54,898 nucleotides of DNA, taken from Sphingobacteriales bacterium. GTDB taxonomy: Bacteria > Bacteroidota > Bacteroidia > Chitinophagales > Chitinophagaceae. Position 1 is the stretch's first letter, and every line of letters starts with the position of its first letter. The stretch spans positions 1-54,898 of the forward strand of contig REAR01000067.1 of NCBI GenBank assembly GCA_004295245.1, written 5' to 3'. The notes under the pieces are model-generated. The model made no database searches. It was not told the DNA's origin and saw only the letters and a program-made list of their open reading frames with translations. The translations under genes were made by a program, and so were the position numbers. Shown in pieces: positions 33,941 through 42,963 of this stretch.

Positions 33941-35470
33941 ATGGCGCTGATTGATATTCATTTACCCAAAACGATTGCAAAAGCATTACGCTTGCCTGCC
34001 AATTCTCCGAAACGGCAACAAATACGTGTATTAAAAAAATTGTTGAAAAAAGCACGGTTTACAGAGTTTGGCCAGCAATACCAATTTGATAAAATTTTAT
34101 TTAGCAAACACCCGGGCAAAAAATTTCAAGAGCTGGTACCCACCTTTAATTACAATAAAATTTATAACGAGTGGTGGCATAAAACTGTAGAAGGTGTATC
34201 AGATGTTTGCTGGCCGGGTAAAATAAAATATTACGCATTAAGCTCTGGAACTTCTGAAGCAGCCAGTAAGTATATACCCATTACCAACGATTTACTGAAG
34301 GGCAATCGCATTGTAATGATTAAGCAATTGCTTACGTTGCGCACTTATCAGCACATTCCGTTAAAAAGTATTGGTAAGGGTGGTTTAATGTTGGGCGGCA
34401 GTACCGATTTACAAAAAGGCGATGGATATTACGCTGGCGATTTAAGTGGTATTACTGCAAAAAAAGTTCCGTTTTGGTTTGCGCCTTTTTATAAACCCGG
34501 AAAAAAAATTGCTAAAGAAAAAGATTGGAATAGAAAGCTGGAAGAAATTGTAGAGCAGGCACCTAATTGGGATATTGGTTATTTAACAGGCGTACCTGCA
34601 TGGATTCAACTATGTCTTGAAAAAATAATTGAACGCTACAAACTCAATACTATTCATGATTTATGGCCCAACCTTGAATTTTTTATTTGGGGTGGTGTTG
34701 CTTTTGAGCCCTACAAAAAAGGCTTTGAAAAATTGCTGGCGCACCCGTTAACTTATATAGAAACTTATTTAGCGTCTGAAGGTTTTATTGCTTACCAGGA
34801 CAATCAATATGCAAAGGGCATGCGCTTGGTTACCAATGATCATATCTTTTTAGAGTTTACACCTTTTAATGAAGATAATTTTGATGCAGATGGTAATATG
34901 GTTGAAAACCCAGAGGCTTTAATGATACACGAAGTAGAGGAAGGAAAAGATTATGCTATTTTATTAAGTACTTCTGCCGGAGCCTGGCGGTATCTTATTG
35001 GAGATACCGTTCGCTTTCTGGATAAAGAAAAATGCGAAATAGTAATTACAGGCCGCACCAAGCATTTTTTAAGCCTGGTAGGAGAGCACCTGAGTGTAGA
35101 AAACATGACCCGTGCCGTTCAATTAGCTTCAGAAGAACTCAATATTTCAATACCAGAATTTACAGTGGCCGGTGTGCCACATGATAATTTTTTTGCCCAC
35201 CATTGGTTTGTTGCAACTAACGATGCGGTGGCAGACCCCCATCTTTTAAAAACTAAAATTGACGAATATATTAAAGCATTGAACGATGATTATGCTGTTG
35301 AACGGCGCAGTGCTTTAAAAGATGTAATGATAACCGTGCTTAAAGAAGAACAGTTCTTAGAGTTTATGCGGCAAAAAGGCAAAGTGGGCGGGCAGCATAA
35401 ATTTCCACGCGTTATAAAAGGGCAAATGCTGGCCGATTGGCAACGATTTTTAGCAACCGGGTCTATTTAA
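33941..35470 (+). CDS. GH3 auxin-responsive promoter family protein (acyl-adenylating enzyme fold)
   Basis: The 509-aa product belongs to the GH3 superfamily. Visible motifs are ALSSGTSEAASKYIPIT (ATP-binding, like the plant GH3 SSGTS loop), IETYLASEGFIAYQ, and WRYLIGDTVRFLD followed by ITGRTKHFLSLVGEHLS. Plant members adenylate jasmonate or auxin and conjugate them to amino acids. Bacterial members are common in Bacteroidota and lack a known function; an acid-amino acid ligase role is inferred. No signal peptide is present. Confidence 0.88.
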   Translation: MALIDIHLPKTIAKALRLPANSPKRQQIRVLKKLLKKARFTEFGQQYQFDKILFSKHPGKKFQELVPTFNYNKIYNEWWHKTVEGVSDVCWPGKIKYYALSSGTSEAASKYIPITNDLLKGNRIVMIKQLLTLRTYQHIPLKSIGKGGLMLGGSTDLQKGDGYYAGDLSGITAKKVPFWFAPFYKPGKKIAKEKDWNRKLEEIVEQAPNWDIGYLTGVPAWIQLCLEKIIERYKLNTIHDLWPNLEFFIWGGVAFEPYKKGFEKLLAHPLTYIETYLASEGFIAYQDNQYAKGMRLVTNDHIFLEFTPFNEDNFDADGNMVENPEALMIHEVEEGKDYAILLSTSAGAWRYLIGDTVRFLDKEKCEIVITGRTKHFLSLVGEHLSVENMTRAVQLASEELNISIPEFTVAGVPHDNFFAHHWFVATNDAVADPHLLKTKIDEYIKALNDDYAVERRSALKDVMITVLKEEQFLEFMRQKGKVGGQHKFPRVIKGQMLADWQRFLATGSI

Positions 35471-35479
35471 TAATTTTAT

Positions 35480-35530
35480 GGTAACCAGCATTGGTAGTAC
35501 TATTAAGCATTGTTGCGTCGCACCCTTCAG
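35480..35530 (+). repeat. Intergenic repeat, subtype A
   Basis: Arm GGTAACCAGC, GTAGTACTATTAAGCATT and core GTTGCGTCGCA at 35512-35522 followed by CCCTTCAG. It lies between the GH3 and trehalase genes. Confidence 0.8.
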
Positions 35531-35609
35531 CAATTTGTTATCAATGTAACTTTTTTGCAAATCAATTTTGTTTTGCAACCCAATCTATAGCCTCACCCAT
35601 CTTTTATTT

Positions 35610-37241
35610 ATGAAACAAATAATAAGTCTTGCCACAGTATTGGTACTAATCAATACGCAACTAATAGCGCAGCAACCAGCTACCCCCGATAAAATTTACG
35701 GGGCACTTTTTCATGAAATACAAATGCAAAAAGTATATCCCGATGGAAAAACATTTGTAGACTGTCTGCCCAAAAGAAAGCCATCAGATATTATGTATGA
35801 TTATGGGTTAATGAAGGGCCCTTCATTTGATGTAAAAAAGTTTGCTGAAGCCAATTTTATAATGCCAGTTGCGCCACAGCTTAATTATATAACGCAAGAG
35901 AAAAATGTTGAGGAGCATATTAAAAATCTGTGGAGTGTTTTAAAAAGAGATGCAGACCAACCTAAGGAAGGCAGTTCTTTAATACCCTTGCCAAACCCAT
36001 ATATTGTACCCGGTGGCCGTTTCAGAGAAATTTATTATTGGGATTCTTATTTTACCATGCTTGGTTTAAAAGAAAGCGGAGAAACTGCCATTATTGAAAG
36101 CATGATTAAAAATTTTGCCTACCTGGTAGATACCTATGGCCATATACCTAACGGCAATAGAACGTATTATGTTAGCCGCTCACAACCGCCTTTTTTTGCA
36201 ATGATGGTTGAGTTATTAGCAAGCATTAAAGGCAGTACTGCGTACACTACTTTTTTACCACAATTAGAGAAGGAATATAATTACTGGATGGAAGGAGCCA
36301 CTAAAACAACAGTTGGTAAAACATATAAAAGAGTGGTACGATTAAAAGATGGTACAGTTTTAAACCGTTATTGGGATGAAAGCAATTTACCCCGCCAGGA
36401 AAGCTACCGGGAAGATGTGGAAACAGCAGAGGCCGCAGCTATGGAATTAGCTTCCCGCATCAGAATGAGCTCACCTGAAGCATTAAATAAGTTGTTAGAA
36501 GAAAAAAGAAAAACAATATATCATCATTTAAGAGCAGGCGCCGCCAGTGGTTGGGACTTTAGCAGCCGCTGGTTTGCTGATGGAAAAACAATAGCTACCA
36601 TACAAACTACGGCTATTGCACCGGTAGATTTAAACTGCCTGTTGTATAAAATGGAAATGGTAATAGCAACGGCAAAACAATTAAAGAAAGATGCTGCCGG
36701 TGCTGCCCTTTTTAAAAAGAAAGCAACAATAAGAGCCGCCGCAATTAATAAATACTGTTGGAGCAAGCAATTAGGTTTTTATACAGATTATAATTTTGAA
36801 ACGCGGCAGCAAATACTTCAGATAACTGCAGCAGGTGCATTTCCATTCTTTGTTTTTGAAACTAATAATGCTGTTTTGAAGTTGCAGGCTAAACAAGCAG
36901 CGGCAGTAATAAAAGAACATTTATTAAAAGATGGAGGCATTTTAACCACAACCATTAAAACCGGCCAACAGTGGGATGCGCCTAATGGATGGGCTCCTTT
37001 ACAGTGGGTTACTATTACTGCAATGGAAAGGTTTGGGCAAAACGTTTTTGCAAAAGATATTGCCACCCGCTGGATTAATTTGAATACTGCCGTTTATCAA
37101 CGCACCGGCAAATTAATGGAGAAGTATAATGTAGTTGACATTCATTTGGATGCCGGCGGTGGCGAATACCCCAGCCAGGATGGTTTTGGTTGGACTAATG
37201 GTGTTTTACTGGCACTTATTAAAAAGTATGGGGCACAGTAA
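35610..37241 (+). CDS. treA: Periplasmic trehalase, GH37
   Basis: The 543-aa product has a signal peptide (MKQIISLATVLVLINTQLIAQ). The two GH37 signatures are visible: PGGRFREIYYWDSYFTMLGL (near residue 140) and QWDAPNGWAPLQW (about residue 455). GH37 enzymes hydrolyse trehalose to two glucose molecules by inversion. The start at 35610 is set by the signal peptide; upstream codons from 35568 are not leader-like. No transporter or regulator for trehalose is adjacent. Confidence 0.93.
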   Translation: MKQIISLATVLVLINTQLIAQQPATPDKIYGALFHEIQMQKVYPDGKTFVDCLPKRKPSDIMYDYGLMKGPSFDVKKFAEANFIMPVAPQLNYITQEKNVEEHIKNLWSVLKRDADQPKEGSSLIPLPNPYIVPGGRFREIYYWDSYFTMLGLKESGETAIIESMIKNFAYLVDTYGHIPNGNRTYYVSRSQPPFFAMMVELLASIKGSTAYTTFLPQLEKEYNYWMEGATKTTVGKTYKRVVRLKDGTVLNRYWDESNLPRQESYREDVETAEAAAMELASRIRMSSPEALNKLLEEKRKTIYHHLRAGAASGWDFSSRWFADGKTIATIQTTAIAPVDLNCLLYKMEMVIATAKQLKKDAAGAALFKKKATIRAAAINKYCWSKQLGFYTDYNFETRQQILQITAAGAFPFFVFETNNAVLKLQAKQAAAVIKEHLLKDGGILTTTIKTGQQWDAPNGWAPLQWVTITAMERFGQNVFAKDIATRWINLNTAVYQRTGKLMEKYNVVDIHLDAGGGEYPSQDGFGWTNGVLLALIKKYGAQ

Positions 37242-37345
37242 TAACTTAGGCAACAGGTAATTAAGTTAGCTTGCCTAATTACTTCATTAAACAATGCTGC
37301 AAAAATTTTGATGCTTAGATTTTGCAAAAAAGGGTACCGAAAAAT

Positions 37346-37870
37346 ATGCGTGTATTATTAATAGCATGTATGTTGCTTTTGTTGCAACAAATAAAAAGCC
37401 AGTCACTCTCCTTTCCTCAAAGCTTTGTTGGAAACTGGAAGGGTGTTTTGCAATTGTATAAAGCGGGAAAAGATACAGTGCAATCAGTAGCTATGGAATT
37501 GAGAGTACAAGCTATTGGTACAACACCTGGCCAATATACCTGGAACCTGATTTATGGTAAACCTACTGAAGACAATAGGCCCTATCTTCTAAAACCGGTA
37601 AACATTACCAAAGGGCACTGGATAATTGATGAAATAAACGGTATTGTATTAGACCAATACTGGATGGCAAACAGGTTTACTGGCGTTTTTGCGGTGCAGG
37701 GTACAACAATTGTAAACTCATACTGGATTGAAAATGAAGAATTGCATATTGAATTCATAAGTTTTAGTACCAAGCCAAGAGTAACAACGGGCGGCAATAG
37801 TGCTGAAATTCCACCAGTTGATAGCTACGATACCAGGGGATACCAAAAAGCGGTATTAAAAAAGCAATAA
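37346..37870 (+). CDS. Secreted hypothetical protein, 174 aa
   Basis: A signal peptide (MRVLLIACMLLLLQQIKSQS) precedes a single small beta-rich domain with FVGNWKGVLQLYKAGKD and WNLIYGKPTEDNRPY. The family is not certain, though the SFVGNWKG-type opening is common in lipocalin-like secreted proteins. The ATG at 37346 is chosen for the leader. It follows the trehalase gene by 104 bp on the same strand. Confidence 0.65.
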   Translation: MRVLLIACMLLLLQQIKSQSLSFPQSFVGNWKGVLQLYKAGKDTVQSVAMELRVQAIGTTPGQYTWNLIYGKPTEDNRPYLLKPVNITKGHWIIDEINGIVLDQYWMANRFTGVFAVQGTTIVNSYWIENEELHIEFISFSTKPRVTTGGNSAEIPPVDSYDTRGYQKAVLKKQ

Positions 37871-38048
37871 CAGCGCTTTACGTTTTACTTGCCTTCAATC
37901 AATAAGTTTAAGGAAATCGACGAATGGAAAAAATTATTAGGCTTAAAAATCAACGGTTTATAAAAAAATAGCCACTACTTTTTTTATAAGCGTCCTTGAT
38001 TACAATAAATAACCGCAATATTGTACCCAAACACCCGTTTATATAATC

Positions 38049-38074
38049 GGACGCTCCGAAGCTGGACCCTTCGG
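38049..38074 (+). promoter_or_regulatory. Possible structured leader upstream of the 74-aa gene
   Basis: A small hairpin CCGAAG/CTTCGG (38056-38061 with 38069-38074) sits 33 bp before the start codon. Just before it GGACGC (38049-38054) can pair with GCGTCC at 37990-37995. No known RNA class is recognised. Confidence 0.3.
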
Positions 38075-38106
38075 AAAATTTAATTGGACATAAAATGGTT
38101 TAGCCT

Positions 38107-38331
38107 ATGACAATCTTTACACCAGAAGATTTAATTCAGTTTGCCTACAAGGAAACTACTCAACTTCAGACAAGCGCAATTCAACAAGCTGTCGCCAGCG
38201 ATTGGAACCTTTACGAGGAATTAGAATCCATTCAAGAAGTAATGCAACAGTTAGACGGAGAGTTATTCGCTCCCCGCCAACAGTCAGTTACACGTGTATT
38301 AAACTATGCACGTCAAACAGCTGTTATATAA
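38107..38331 (+). CDS. Small hypothetical protein, 74 aa
   Basis: An acidic, helical protein beginning MTIFTPEDLIQFAYKETT and rich in Glu/Gln (LYEELESIQEVMQQLDGEL). Small proteins of this length and pattern occur across Chitinophagaceae, as far as I recall, without a function. It has no signal peptide and no membrane helix. Its 5' region has a hairpin (38056-38074). The gene stands alone, 81 bp before nth. Confidence 0.65.
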   Translation: MTIFTPEDLIQFAYKETTQLQTSAIQQAVASDWNLYEELESIQEVMQQLDGELFAPRQQSVTRVLNYARQTAVI

Positions 38332-38411
38332 TATTATAGCATCATTTCTAAAAATGGCAACTGCTTTTCTGTTACTACTTTCAGGTTTATTACATTCGTG
38401 CCTGAATAGTT

Positions 38412-39062
38412 ATGACACGTAAAGAACGTTACCAGTTTGTGATAGATTTTTTTTCTGAGCATGCACCCAATGCAGAAACAGAATTGCTATATGATAACCC
38501 CTTTCAGTTATTAGTAGCTGTTATTTTATCTGCTCAATGCACCGATAAGCGGGTGAATCTTACAACACCGGCTATTTTTGAGAAATACCCCAATGCCACA
38601 AGCATGGCAGGTGCCAGTTTTGAAGAATTATTTCCGCTTATTAAAAGCATTTCCTATCCTAATAATAAAACCCGACACCTGATAGGGATGGCCAATAAAC
38701 TTATAACAGCGTTTAATGGTGCAGTACCTATGACGGTAAATGAATTGGTGCAATTACCCGGCGTTGGCCGCAAAACGGCCAATGTAATTACATCTGTAAT
38801 TGATGCGCAACCCAATATGGCGGTGGATACGCATGTGTTTAGGGTATCTGCACGTATTGGTTTAACAAGTAATGCCACCACACCGCTTGCTGCTGAAAAG
38901 CAATTGATAAAATACATACCCAAGGAGTTGGTACATAAAGCCCATCACTGGCTTATACTGCATGGTCGCTATACCTGCATGGCCAGAAACCCTAAATGTA
39001 AAGAGTGTGGGTTGCAGCCTGCATGTGTTTATTTTAACAAGCAGGTGGTTAATAAAAAATAA
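38412..39062 (+). CDS. nth: Endonuclease III (DNA glycosylase/AP lyase)
   Basis: The 216-aa base-excision repair enzyme has helix-hairpin-helix LPGVGRKTANVI with the catalytic Lys (GRKTA) and the catalytic Asp in VDTHVFRVSARIG. A [4Fe-4S] cluster motif lies at the C-terminus: C-x6-C-x2-C-x5-C in CMARNPKCKECGLQPAC. It removes oxidised pyrimidines and nicks the abasic site. All catalytic residues are present. Confidence 0.96.
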   Translation: MTRKERYQFVIDFFSEHAPNAETELLYDNPFQLLVAVILSAQCTDKRVNLTTPAIFEKYPNATSMAGASFEELFPLIKSISYPNNKTRHLIGMANKLITAFNGAVPMTVNELVQLPGVGRKTANVITSVIDAQPNMAVDTHVFRVSARIGLTSNATTPLAAEKQLIKYIPKELVHKAHHWLILHGRYTCMARNPKCKECGLQPACVYFNKQVVNKK

Positions 39063-39137
39063 TTATATTTAAATACTATTCCAACATCTTCATAAAACCA
39101 GTTAAGCTGCGATTAGTACAGTCTTTATTTTTTTGCC

Positions 39138-40034
39138 ATGCAGTTAAAACTGGGTACTATCTTATTTACACTCTTATTTCTTTTACTGGTACAATTTACC
39201 CGTGCGCAGTTTTATTTTTATAATAACAAACACCTGGAGGAGGACTGGGTTTGGGAAACCGGTTTTACAACAGGTTTAGCCAATTGTTTAACAGATGTAG
39301 GTGGCAAGAAAGGCATTGGCAAAAAATTTATTAAGGATATTAACTGGAACCAGAGCCGTATTGTTGTTGGGCTTTTTGTTGCGGCTAATTGGCAATCTGT
39401 AATAACTGCAAGAATTGATATTAATTTTTTACAGCTCAGTGGCAATGATGCGGTATTAAAAAACACCCCTGGTATTGCACAAGGCCGTTACCAACGTAAC
39501 CTGTCTTTTAAAACCAACGTAACGGAATTAATAGGGCTGCTAGAATTACACCCATTATTTATTAATACAAACGTACAAGCTCCTGCATTTTCACCCTATA
39601 TAACAGCAGGGGCAGGTATTTTTTTTTATCAACCGCAAGCCAATATTAATAATGTATGGTATAGTTTAAGAGAGCTGCATACAGAAGGGCAAGGCTTTAA
39701 AGAATATAGCGGCAGAGATGAGTATAAAAAATTTTCTTATGCATTTCCGGTAGGCATGGGCCTAAAATACGATGCAGGATACTGGTTAAGTTTTCGCCTA
39801 GAAATTTTACACCGTTTTACCACTACAGACTATTTAGATGATGTGAGTACGAATTATATTGATCCGCTCATTTTTGAAAAATATCTTTCACAAACATTAT
39901 TGCCGGTTGCCATTCAGTTGGCCAACCCATCTGGTAGTGCAGTAAATAGCCAGCGCGGCAACCCACGCAATAAGGATGGATATTTTACCGGAGCTCTTAA
40001 AATAGCTATTGTGGTAAATAGAAAAAATAAGTAA
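39138..40034 (+). CDS. Putative outer-membrane beta-barrel protein, 298 aa
   Basis: A signal peptide (MQLKLGTILFTLLFLLLVQF, cleaved after RAQ) precedes repeated aromatic, alternating beta-strand segments such as WQSVITARIDINFLQL, FSPYITAGAGIFFYQP and GYWLSFRLEILHRFTTT. These suggest a barrel of 8-12 strands in the outer membrane. No family is assigned with certainty. Confidence 0.6.
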   Translation: MQLKLGTILFTLLFLLLVQFTRAQFYFYNNKHLEEDWVWETGFTTGLANCLTDVGGKKGIGKKFIKDINWNQSRIVVGLFVAANWQSVITARIDINFLQLSGNDAVLKNTPGIAQGRYQRNLSFKTNVTELIGLLELHPLFINTNVQAPAFSPYITAGAGIFFYQPQANINNVWYSLRELHTEGQGFKEYSGRDEYKKFSYAFPVGMGLKYDAGYWLSFRLEILHRFTTTDYLDDVSTNYIDPLIFEKYLSQTLLPVAIQLANPSGSAVNSQRGNPRNKDGYFTGALKIAIVVNRKNK

Positions 40035-40040
40035 AAAAAG

Positions 40041-40140
40041 TGGTAGCCAGCTGTTACTATGCTATTTAGCATCGTTGCGTCGCACCCTTCAGCTGAAGGG
40101 TGCGACGCAACGGCCGTTGACCAAGGTTACTAAAGCTGGC
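40041..40140. repeat. Paired subtype-A repeat with a perfect 40-bp palindrome
   Basis: Cores at 40074-40084 (plus) and 40101-40111 (minus) with no loop: 40073-40112 is a perfect 40-bp palindrome centred on AGCT. Outer arms GTAGCCAGC (40043 on) and AAAGCTGGC (to 40140) are also related but not perfectly complementary. Confidence 0.92.
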
Positions 40141-40193
40141 AAAACCTACAAAAAATGGCATAAACAACCAGTTATTTATACAGATTTAGTAAC

Positions 40194-40248
40194 ACGGCTG
40201 ATTAGTAAGCCTTTGGATTTAAAAGCTATAAGTTGTTAGCCGTTTTTT
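40194..40248 (+). terminator. Weak terminator candidate after the barrel protein
   Basis: ACGGCT (40194-40199) pairs with AGCCGT (40238-40243) across a long loop, followed by a T7 tract. The stem is short, so confidence is low. The remaining 40249-40480 holds nothing I can assign. Confidence 0.3.
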
Positions 40249-40480
40249 TGCATGTCGGTTGATTGATTTTGATCAGTAACCTATTAGCAGCAACCAGTAT
40301 TATTTTTTTTGAGGCCGTAAGCTTGCAAATATTAAAGCTGCTAACTATATTTGTTTGATGTAGCAGCAACACGTTGCACATCACACCTAATACCTTATCG
40401 TACTAAAAAAAGTTCCCGCCCTTTAAACCTCGCCGCAAACTATTTGCCCAAGAATTTCGTATTCTAAGAAAACGTCTTGT

Positions 40481-40555
40481 CATAATATCCTGTCAATCTC
40501 CTTTTTTAATTCAGCTTTTTGCTTTACGCTTACCACTAAAACAGGATATGTTATG
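40481..40555 (+). promoter_or_regulatory. Inverted repeat that could mask the start codon of the T9SS esterase gene
   Basis: CATAATATCCTGT (40481-40493) is complementary to ACAGGATATGTTATG (40541-40555), apart from a two-base bulge. The right arm contains the ATG at 40553. If both arms are in the message, the start codon is in a stem. Confidence 0.35.
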
Positions 40556-42736
40556 TTTAAGAAATGTTTACCTCTATTAGCATTGCTAGTAATAGCTATG
40601 CTGCAAACCACCGCACAAAATGTATTTGATCCTAACGACAGTGTTTATACTTACAACCCCGCTGCTCCCTTAGGTACCCCTTCCAATCCTAATGTGCCAG
40701 CAAACAATGTAATGGCCAAGTGGATCAGAACTCCAGATCGCATTACATGGAATACCAATAAATTTAAATCGTATATCTGGAATGGGGTACAATTCCGGTT
40801 ACGGTACCCCAATAACTACAACCCCAACCAGAAATACCCGGTAATGGTGTTTTTTCATGGTGGCGGAGAGCGGGGAGATATTTATGACAATGAAGATCAG
40901 TTATATTGGGGTGCTTCTAATTTTGAAGAGCGCATCAATTATAATTATTGGAATGGTTTTTTGTTGTTTCCGCAGCAAGATGTTATTTTTTGGGATAATA
41001 ATGTATTTCCTAAAATTAATGCTATCGTAGATACTTTAACTAAATACACCAGTGCAGATGTTGACCGTTTAATGGCTATTGGTCTTAGTGCCGGAGGCTA
41101 CGGTTCTGTGGCTTATATGTCTGCCTTCCCTCAAAGAGTGGCGGCTACTGCGCCAGCATCACCCAGTTTTGTTAGAACACTTAATTATAATGTACAAGAT
41201 TATAAACACATTCCTATCTGGATTACGCATGGTGCATCTGATTATAACCCCACCGCATATGATGCGAATGGTTTTTGCGATGATGTAAGATCTATTGGGG
41301 GAAATATATATCAACAATTTTTAGGTACTGAAGGGCATTTTACCTGGTATTATCAGTGGAATCATTTTGATGCCAACAACCAGTATATTCTTAACAATTT
41401 TTGGATGAATGCGCATAAAGCGCAACCATTACTATTTTACAATAACGGGCAGTTTTGCCCGGGCAGCCCTATTGCTGCAAAAATGGGTATTACTGCCGGC
41501 TTTAACACATATGAGTGGCAAAGAAATGGAGGTAGTGGCTATACTACAATTGGCGGTGCCACCAGTAATGAATATACGGCCACACAAGCCGGATTGTATA
41601 GAGTGCGTTTTAAGAGAACAGCAACCGGCAATTGGAGCGATTGGACGCCCAATCCTATTTCAATTACCGTAAAAGCTTCCTGCTCTGCGGATACTGCGTT
41701 TGCAGAGCATTTTGAGACAGTACCTGTTACCTACAGTGCTACTACGCCCTATGCAAAAAGCCAATTTGATTGTGTGAACGGAGTGGTGCCTAATGCAACA
41801 GAATTATTCAGTCATGATGGAACGGGAAGACAAGGGGGTGGTTTTTTAGTACACTATACCATGGCACACCCTAATTATACCTATACCTCTAACGATAAGG
41901 TTTGGGGTACCTCTAATTTGGTAACCGTATTGCCTAATACTAACTATGTGTTTAGTTTTTATTTAGCCAACCAATCCACCACAAGCCCAGCGCAAATTGT
42001 GCCTAAAATTAACGGCACTGCTTTAACCAGTTTTGTACAGGCAAGTGGACAGGGCAATGCCAGCTGGACGAAGTTTAGTTTTAACTGGAACTCTGGTGCT
42101 GCAACCACTGCAGATTTATCGCTACATAATCTGCTTGCAGTTACAACCGGAAATGATTTTGCGTTAGATGAAATTGCTTTTGTAAAACTAGCCGCATCAT
42201 TACCTGCACAATGGGTAGATTTTACTGTGGCTAAACAAAACGAAACCGCTTCTTTAAAATGGGTAACCACCAACGAAATAAACAGCCACCATTACGAGGT
42301 TGAGCACAGTACCGATGGGGCCAATTGGGTAAAGGCCGGAACGGTGAATAGTGCAAACGGAATTGGTAATAATAATTATGCGTTTATACACAGTGTGCCT
42401 GCAAAAGGTATTAATTACTATCGCATCAAACAGGTAGATGTTGATGGCCGTTACCAGTATTCTGTTATTAAGCGTATTGTATTTGGAAAAACAAGCAGCT
42501 TATTGGTTTACCCTAACCCAACAAAAGATAAAGTAAGCATACAAACAAATGGGGTATTAAAAGCTGTAACAGTTTATAATACTGCCGGGCAACTAATGTT
42601 GCAGCAAACCTTTAGCAACAGTACTGCTGGCCGCGTACATGATGTTTCTGTTAGCCAGTTACAAAAAGGCATCTATATTTTACAAATAACTGCAGCTAAC
42701 GGAACTATTGAGAATTTAAAACTGGTAAAAGAATAA
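40553..42736 (+). CDS. Secreted alpha/beta-hydrolase (esterase) with T9SS type A sorting domain
   Basis: The 727-aa product starts with a signal peptide (MFKKCLPLLALLVIAMLQTTAQ), then a PHB-depolymerase/feruloyl-esterase-like hydrolase domain with oxyanion HGGGERGD (about residue 101) and nucleophile elbow GLSAGGYGS (about 177-185). A candidate acid lies in THGASDYNP (about 227) and His in GTEGHFTWY (about 264). A beta-rich region follows. The C-terminal sorting domain has VYPNPTKDKVSIQTNG and ends GIYILQITAANG...LKLVKE. The sorting domain directs export by the type IX system and surface attachment. The target is likely an ester-linked polysaccharide; this is inference. Confidence 0.88.
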   Translation: MFKKCLPLLALLVIAMLQTTAQNVFDPNDSVYTYNPAAPLGTPSNPNVPANNVMAKWIRTPDRITWNTNKFKSYIWNGVQFRLRYPNNYNPNQKYPVMVFFHGGGERGDIYDNEDQLYWGASNFEERINYNYWNGFLLFPQQDVIFWDNNVFPKINAIVDTLTKYTSADVDRLMAIGLSAGGYGSVAYMSAFPQRVAATAPASPSFVRTLNYNVQDYKHIPIWITHGASDYNPTAYDANGFCDDVRSIGGNIYQQFLGTEGHFTWYYQWNHFDANNQYILNNFWMNAHKAQPLLFYNNGQFCPGSPIAAKMGITAGFNTYEWQRNGGSGYTTIGGATSNEYTATQAGLYRVRFKRTATGNWSDWTPNPISITVKASCSADTAFAEHFETVPVTYSATTPYAKSQFDCVNGVVPNATELFSHDGTGRQGGGFLVHYTMAHPNYTYTSNDKVWGTSNLVTVLPNTNYVFSFYLANQSTTSPAQIVPKINGTALTSFVQASGQGNASWTKFSFNWNSGAATTADLSLHNLLAVTTGNDFALDEIAFVKLAASLPAQWVDFTVAKQNETASLKWVTTNEINSHHYEVEHSTDGANWVKAGTVNSANGIGNNNYAFIHSVPAKGINYYRIKQVDVDGRYQYSVIKRIVFGKTSSLLVYPNPTKDKVSIQTNGVLKAVTVYNTAGQLMLQQTFSNSTAGRVHDVSVSQLQKGIYILQITAANGTIENLKLVKE

Positions 42737-42757
42737 TTAAAGCAGTTTAAATTATAG

Positions 42758-42788
42758 CAAAAGGGCTTCTTTAAAGAAGCCCTTTTAT
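42758..42788 (+). terminator. Intrinsic terminator after the T9SS esterase
   Basis: Perfect stem AAAGGGCTTCTTT/AAAGAAGCCCTTT within 42760-42785, with flanking A and T tracts. Confidence 0.8.
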
Positions 42789-42794
42789 ATTTAT

Positions 42795-42930
42795 GTAACC
42801 AGCTGTAAAGCTTTACCAGGCATTGTTGCGTCGCACACTTCAGCTTACGTATTTTAAATGGGCACAACCTAAACCAAATGTTGAAGGGTGCGACGCAACG
42901 GCTGTTGCTAGTAGCACTATGGCTGGTAAC
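42795..42930. repeat. Complete paired subtype-A repeat element, 136 bp
   Basis: The clearest full unit: outer arm GTAACCAGC (42795-42803) and its inverse GCTGGTAAC (42922-42930) enclose cores GTTGCGTCGCA (42825-42835) and TGCGACGCAAC (42889-42899). The two arms can form one long stem. It sits between two terminators in a convergent gene pair. Confidence 0.92.
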
Positions 42931-42935
42931 AACAT

Positions 42936-42963
42936 AAAAAAACCGCATTGTGCGGTTTTTTTA
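42936..42963. terminator. Bidirectional intrinsic terminator after cvpA-like gene
   Basis: Stem AAAAACCGCA/TGCGGTTTTT with a 2-base loop region around 42949, overlapping the CvpA stop. A and T tracts on both sides. Confidence 0.85.
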
